Part shown: in pieces, positions 5,652-7,647 of the stretch
Numbering within the stretch: position 1 is the stretch's first letter
Layout: each line of letters starts with the position of its first letter
Origin: an uncultured Caulobacter sp.
GTDB taxonomy: Bacteria > Pseudomonadota > Alphaproteobacteria > Caulobacterales > Caulobacteraceae
NCBI RefSeq assembly: GCF_937900395.1
Contig: NZ_CALCDX010000108.1
Coordinates: forward strand, 1 to 7,647
Length of the DNA stretch: 7,647 nucleotides
Direction: 5' to 3'
Translations under genes and position numbers: made by a program
The notes under the pieces: generated by a model
The model's database searches: none
Told to the model about the DNA's origin: nothing
What the model saw: only the letters and a program-made list of their open reading frames with translations

Positions 5652-7647
5652 TTAGATGGCGAGCACCGCCGGGCCGCCCATCCAGGGGTCACTGATCGAG
5701 TCCTTGCCGGTCTCGATCCGGCCCGAGACGCGCCGCAGCCAGGCCGGAGCGCCGTCGAGGCGGGCGGTGACGTCGTACCAGCCCTGACGGCTCGGCAAGA
5801 CCTTGGAGCGGGTCTCGCCCGGCGCCAGGGTCACCTCCAGGCGCTCGCCGTCCAGGACCTCCACGATCAGGGCGCGCGGCGCCTGACCGTTGTTGACGGC
5901 GCTGACCCGCAGCGCGTCGCCCTCGGGACGGGCGGTGATCTCGACGCCTTCGCTGGTCCCCGCGAACCGGCGGTGGAAGCCGTTCGGGCCCAGCACCCAC
6001 AGGTCATAGGCGCCGGTCGGCCAGGCGTCCTCCAGGCTGGTGCCGGGCGCGAGAGTGTAGCGGCGCGGAACCGCGTCCAGCCGCAGCTTGTCATAGACGT
6101 GCAGCACGGCCGCGTGCGCGCCGGTGTTGGCCAGCTTCAGGCGCGCGGCGCCGTCGCGGACCTCGGCGTCGACGGTGAGGGCGTAGGGCAGGGCGCGCGA
6201 GGGGCGCGGACCCATGGCCTGCACCGGCGCGACGACGGTGGTCGGGGTGGGCGGCTTGGTGCGGCCCAGCCCGTTGGCGCGCTTGGCGGCTTCGGCCGTC
6301 GCCGGCAGCGGCGCGAACGGCTTGGCGTTCGGCGTCTTGAAGTCGAAGCAGGTGGTTAGGTCGCCGCAGACCGCGCGCCGCCAGGGCGCGATGTTCGGCT
6401 CCATCACGCCAAACCGCGCCTCCAGGAAGCGGATCACCGAGGTGTGGTCGAAGACCTGGCTGTTGACCCAGCCGCCGCGGCTCCACGGCGAGATGACGTA
6501 CAGCGGCACGCGCGGGCCCAGGCCGTAGGGACGGCCCATCAGGTCGTCGCGCTCGGACTTGGCCTCGGTCGGGTTGCGCACGTGGTGATGCATGCCGGTC
6601 TCGTCGACCGTCGAGCCGCCCAGCGGCTTGCCGTCCGCGCCGCGCGACGGCGGCGACGGCGGCGGCATGTGGTCGAAGAAGCCGTCGTTCTCGTCGAACA
6701 TCACCAGCAACACCGTCCGCGCCCAGACCTTGGGATCGGCGGTCAGGGCGTCCAGCACGCGGGCGGTGTAGTCCGCGCCTTGCGCCGGGCTGGACGGACC
6801 GGGGTGCTCGGAGTCCGCGGCCGGAGCGATGACCCACGAGACCTGCGGCAGGCGGCCGCCCACGACATCCTCGCGCAGCTTGTCCAGGTGCCAGGTCGAC
6901 AGGGCCAGTTTCTTCAGCGTCTGATCCGAACCCGGAAGGTCCTTGTAGGCGTCGCGATAGGCCTTGAACCCGGCCAGCGGGTTGTCGGTGAAGTTGTCGG
7001 CCATGTCCTGGTAGATCCGCCAGGAGACGCCGGCCTTCAGCAGCCGCTCGGGATAGGTGGTCCAGCTGTAGGACTCCTTGGAGCCGCCCTTTTCGGCGAA
7101 GTTGTCGTGCGAGTTCGAGATCGACGGGCCGCCGGCCTTGCCGAGCGGGTCGTTGGTTCCGGTCCACAGGAACAGGCGGTTGGTGTTGGTGCCCGTCTGG
7201 GTCGCGCAGTGATAGGCGTCGCAGAGGGTGAAGGTCTCGGCCAGGGCGTACTGGAAGGGGATGTCCGCGCGCTGGAAATAGCCCATCGACCAGGGATGCT
7301 TGGCGTCCGGCCAGCGGTCCATGCGGCCCTGGTCCCAGGCGTCCTGGGCGTCCGTCCAGCTATGAGGCGTGCCCTCGACCCGCATGTGGGCGAAGGTCTG
7401 GGCGCTGTTCAGGGGGAACGGCGCCAGCAGCCTGTCCTTGTCATAGGCCTGGACGAAGACCGACGCGCCCTGGCGACCCGCCGCGTCGCGCACCGGGACG
7501 GGGAAGCGGTCGCCAAAGCCCCGCACGCCGTTCAGCGTCCCGAAATAGTGGTCGAAGCCCCGGTTCTCCTGCATCAGGATCACCACGTGCTCGACGTCCT
7601 GGATCGCGCCGCTGCGGACGTCGGCGTCGATGGCGGCCGCGCGCGCC
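5652..7647 (-). CDS. Phosphocholine-type phospholipase C (5' end outside window)
   Basis: A secreted phosphoesterase of the phospholipase C/acid phosphatase superfamily (PlcN/PlcH type), which hydrolyses phosphatidylcholine-like lipids to diacylglycerol and phosphocholine. The frame is open to the right edge, giving 664 residues in view. The residues before the first GTG at 7586, including AIQDVEH, are normal family sequence leading into VVILMQENRGFDHYFG, so the gene starts outside and its expected Tat signal is not seen. Hallmarks are ENRGFDHYFGTLNGVRGF (about 7525-7568), LCDAYHCATQTGTNTNR (about 7180-7230), the metal-site motif FDENDGFFDHMPPP (about 6660-6700), and SPWSRGGWVNSQVFDHTSVI. Two C-terminal beta domains of the bacterial phospholipase C type (DUF756) follow, at about 5960-6185 and 5670-5945. 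The TAA stop is at 5652-5654, and the repeat begins 5 bases beyond it. Phospholipase versus sphingomyelinase preference cannot be read from sequence. Confidence 0.94.
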   Translation of the reverse strand, partial: ARAAAIDADVRSGAIQDVEHVVILMQENRGFDHYFGTLNGVRGFGDRFPVPVRDAAGRQGASVFVQAYDKDRLLAPFPLNSAQTFAHMRVEGTPHSWTDAQDAWDQGRMDRWPDAKHPWSMGYFQRADIPFQYALAETFTLCDAYHCATQTGTNTNRLFLWTGTNDPLGKAGGPSISNSHDNFAEKGGSKESYSWTTYPERLLKAGVSWRIYQDMADNFTDNPLAGFKAYRDAYKDLPGSDQTLKKLALSTWHLDKLREDVVGGRLPQVSWVIAPAADSEHPGPSSPAQGADYTARVLDALTADPKVWARTVLLVMFDENDGFFDHMPPPSPPSRGADGKPLGGSTVDETGMHHHVRNPTEAKSERDDLMGRPYGLGPRVPLYVISPWSRGGWVNSQVFDHTSVIRFLEARFGVMEPNIAPWRRAVCGDLTTCFDFKTPNAKPFAPLPATAEAAKRANGLGRTKPPTPTTVVAPVQAMGPRPSRALPYALTVDAEVRDGAARLKLANTGAHAAVLHVYDKLRLDAVPRRYTLAPGTSLEDAWPTGAYDLWVLGPNGFHRRFAGTSEGVEITARPEGDALRVSAVNNGQAPRALIVEVLDGERLEVTLAPGETRSKVLPSRQGWYDVTARLDGAPAWLRRVSGRIETGKDSISDPWMGGPAVLAI

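Noticed and set aside
5615..5653. Right repeat arm followed by a T-run as an intrinsic terminator
   Set aside because: The T-run follows the stem only on the plus strand, while both flanking genes are on the minus strand. On the minus strand the arm is followed by mixed sequence, so I treat it as a repeat, not a terminator.
5477..5692. 71-residue open frame containing PGECRGPD twice in different forms
   Set aside because: It is the translation of the inverted-repeat element plus gene edges. The same pseudo-peptide appears on both strands because of the symmetry, not because it codes for protein.
4278..6359. 693-residue open frame on the plus strand
   Set aside because: It is antisense to the M20 and phospholipase genes and crosses the inverted repeat. 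Its translation is rich in G, R, A, D and H, as expected of the shadow of a high-GC gene, and shows no recognisable domain.
6091..7167. 358-residue open frame on the minus strand
   Set aside because: Alternative frame of the phospholipase gene; arginine-rich with no domain.
7581..7586. GTG codons as the start of the phospholipase
   Set aside because: The upstream in-frame codons encode family-typical sequence (AIQDVEH before VVILMQENR) and the frame stays open to the edge, so the real start is beyond the window.

Overview
The window is GC-rich chromosomal DNA from an alphaproteobacterium, most likely Caulobacter or a close relative. The main reason is the first gene, whose C-terminal half reads as CtrA, the cell-cycle master regulator, down to a terminal Ala-Ala. 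A soluble PAS-type chemoreceptor, a periplasmic M20 peptidase and an alphaproteobacterial-looking palindromic repeat fit that assignment. The genus is inferred from remembered family features, not from a database search.

Layout. Positions 1-418 (+) hold the 3' part of ctrA, closed by a strong intrinsic terminator at 461-492. A 242-base spacer with two small palindromes leads to an envelope LytM/M23 metallopeptidase (661-2016, +). It is followed 73 bases later by a small three-helix PepSY-associated membrane protein (2090-2596, +). After a 186-base spacer comes a cytoplasmic PAS-HAMP-MCP chemoreceptor (2783-4177, +). It converges, with only 4 bases between stop codons, on a secreted M20 zinc peptidase (4182-5480, -). 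Upstream of the M20 gene, a 131-base inverted-repeat element (5517-5647) separates it from a phosphocholine-type phospholipase C (5652-7647, -). The phospholipase gene runs off the right edge, so its signal peptide and true start are outside the window.

How the genes relate. No pathway ties them all together. The M23 and PepSY genes could be one transcription unit. The phospholipase and M20 genes lie in the same direction, but the repeat between them makes tight co-transcription doubtful. Four of the six genes act at the cell envelope or outside the cytoplasm; ctrA and the chemoreceptor are cytoplasmic regulators.

I see no CRISPR array, tRNA, rRNA, transposase gene, phage gene or defence system. 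The region looks like ordinary core chromosome. The points most worth a second look are the REPIN/MITE-like palindrome, the Shine-Dalgarno sequences buried in leader hairpins ahead of the MCP and PepSY genes, and the chemoreceptor PAS domain that holds all four of its protein's cysteines.
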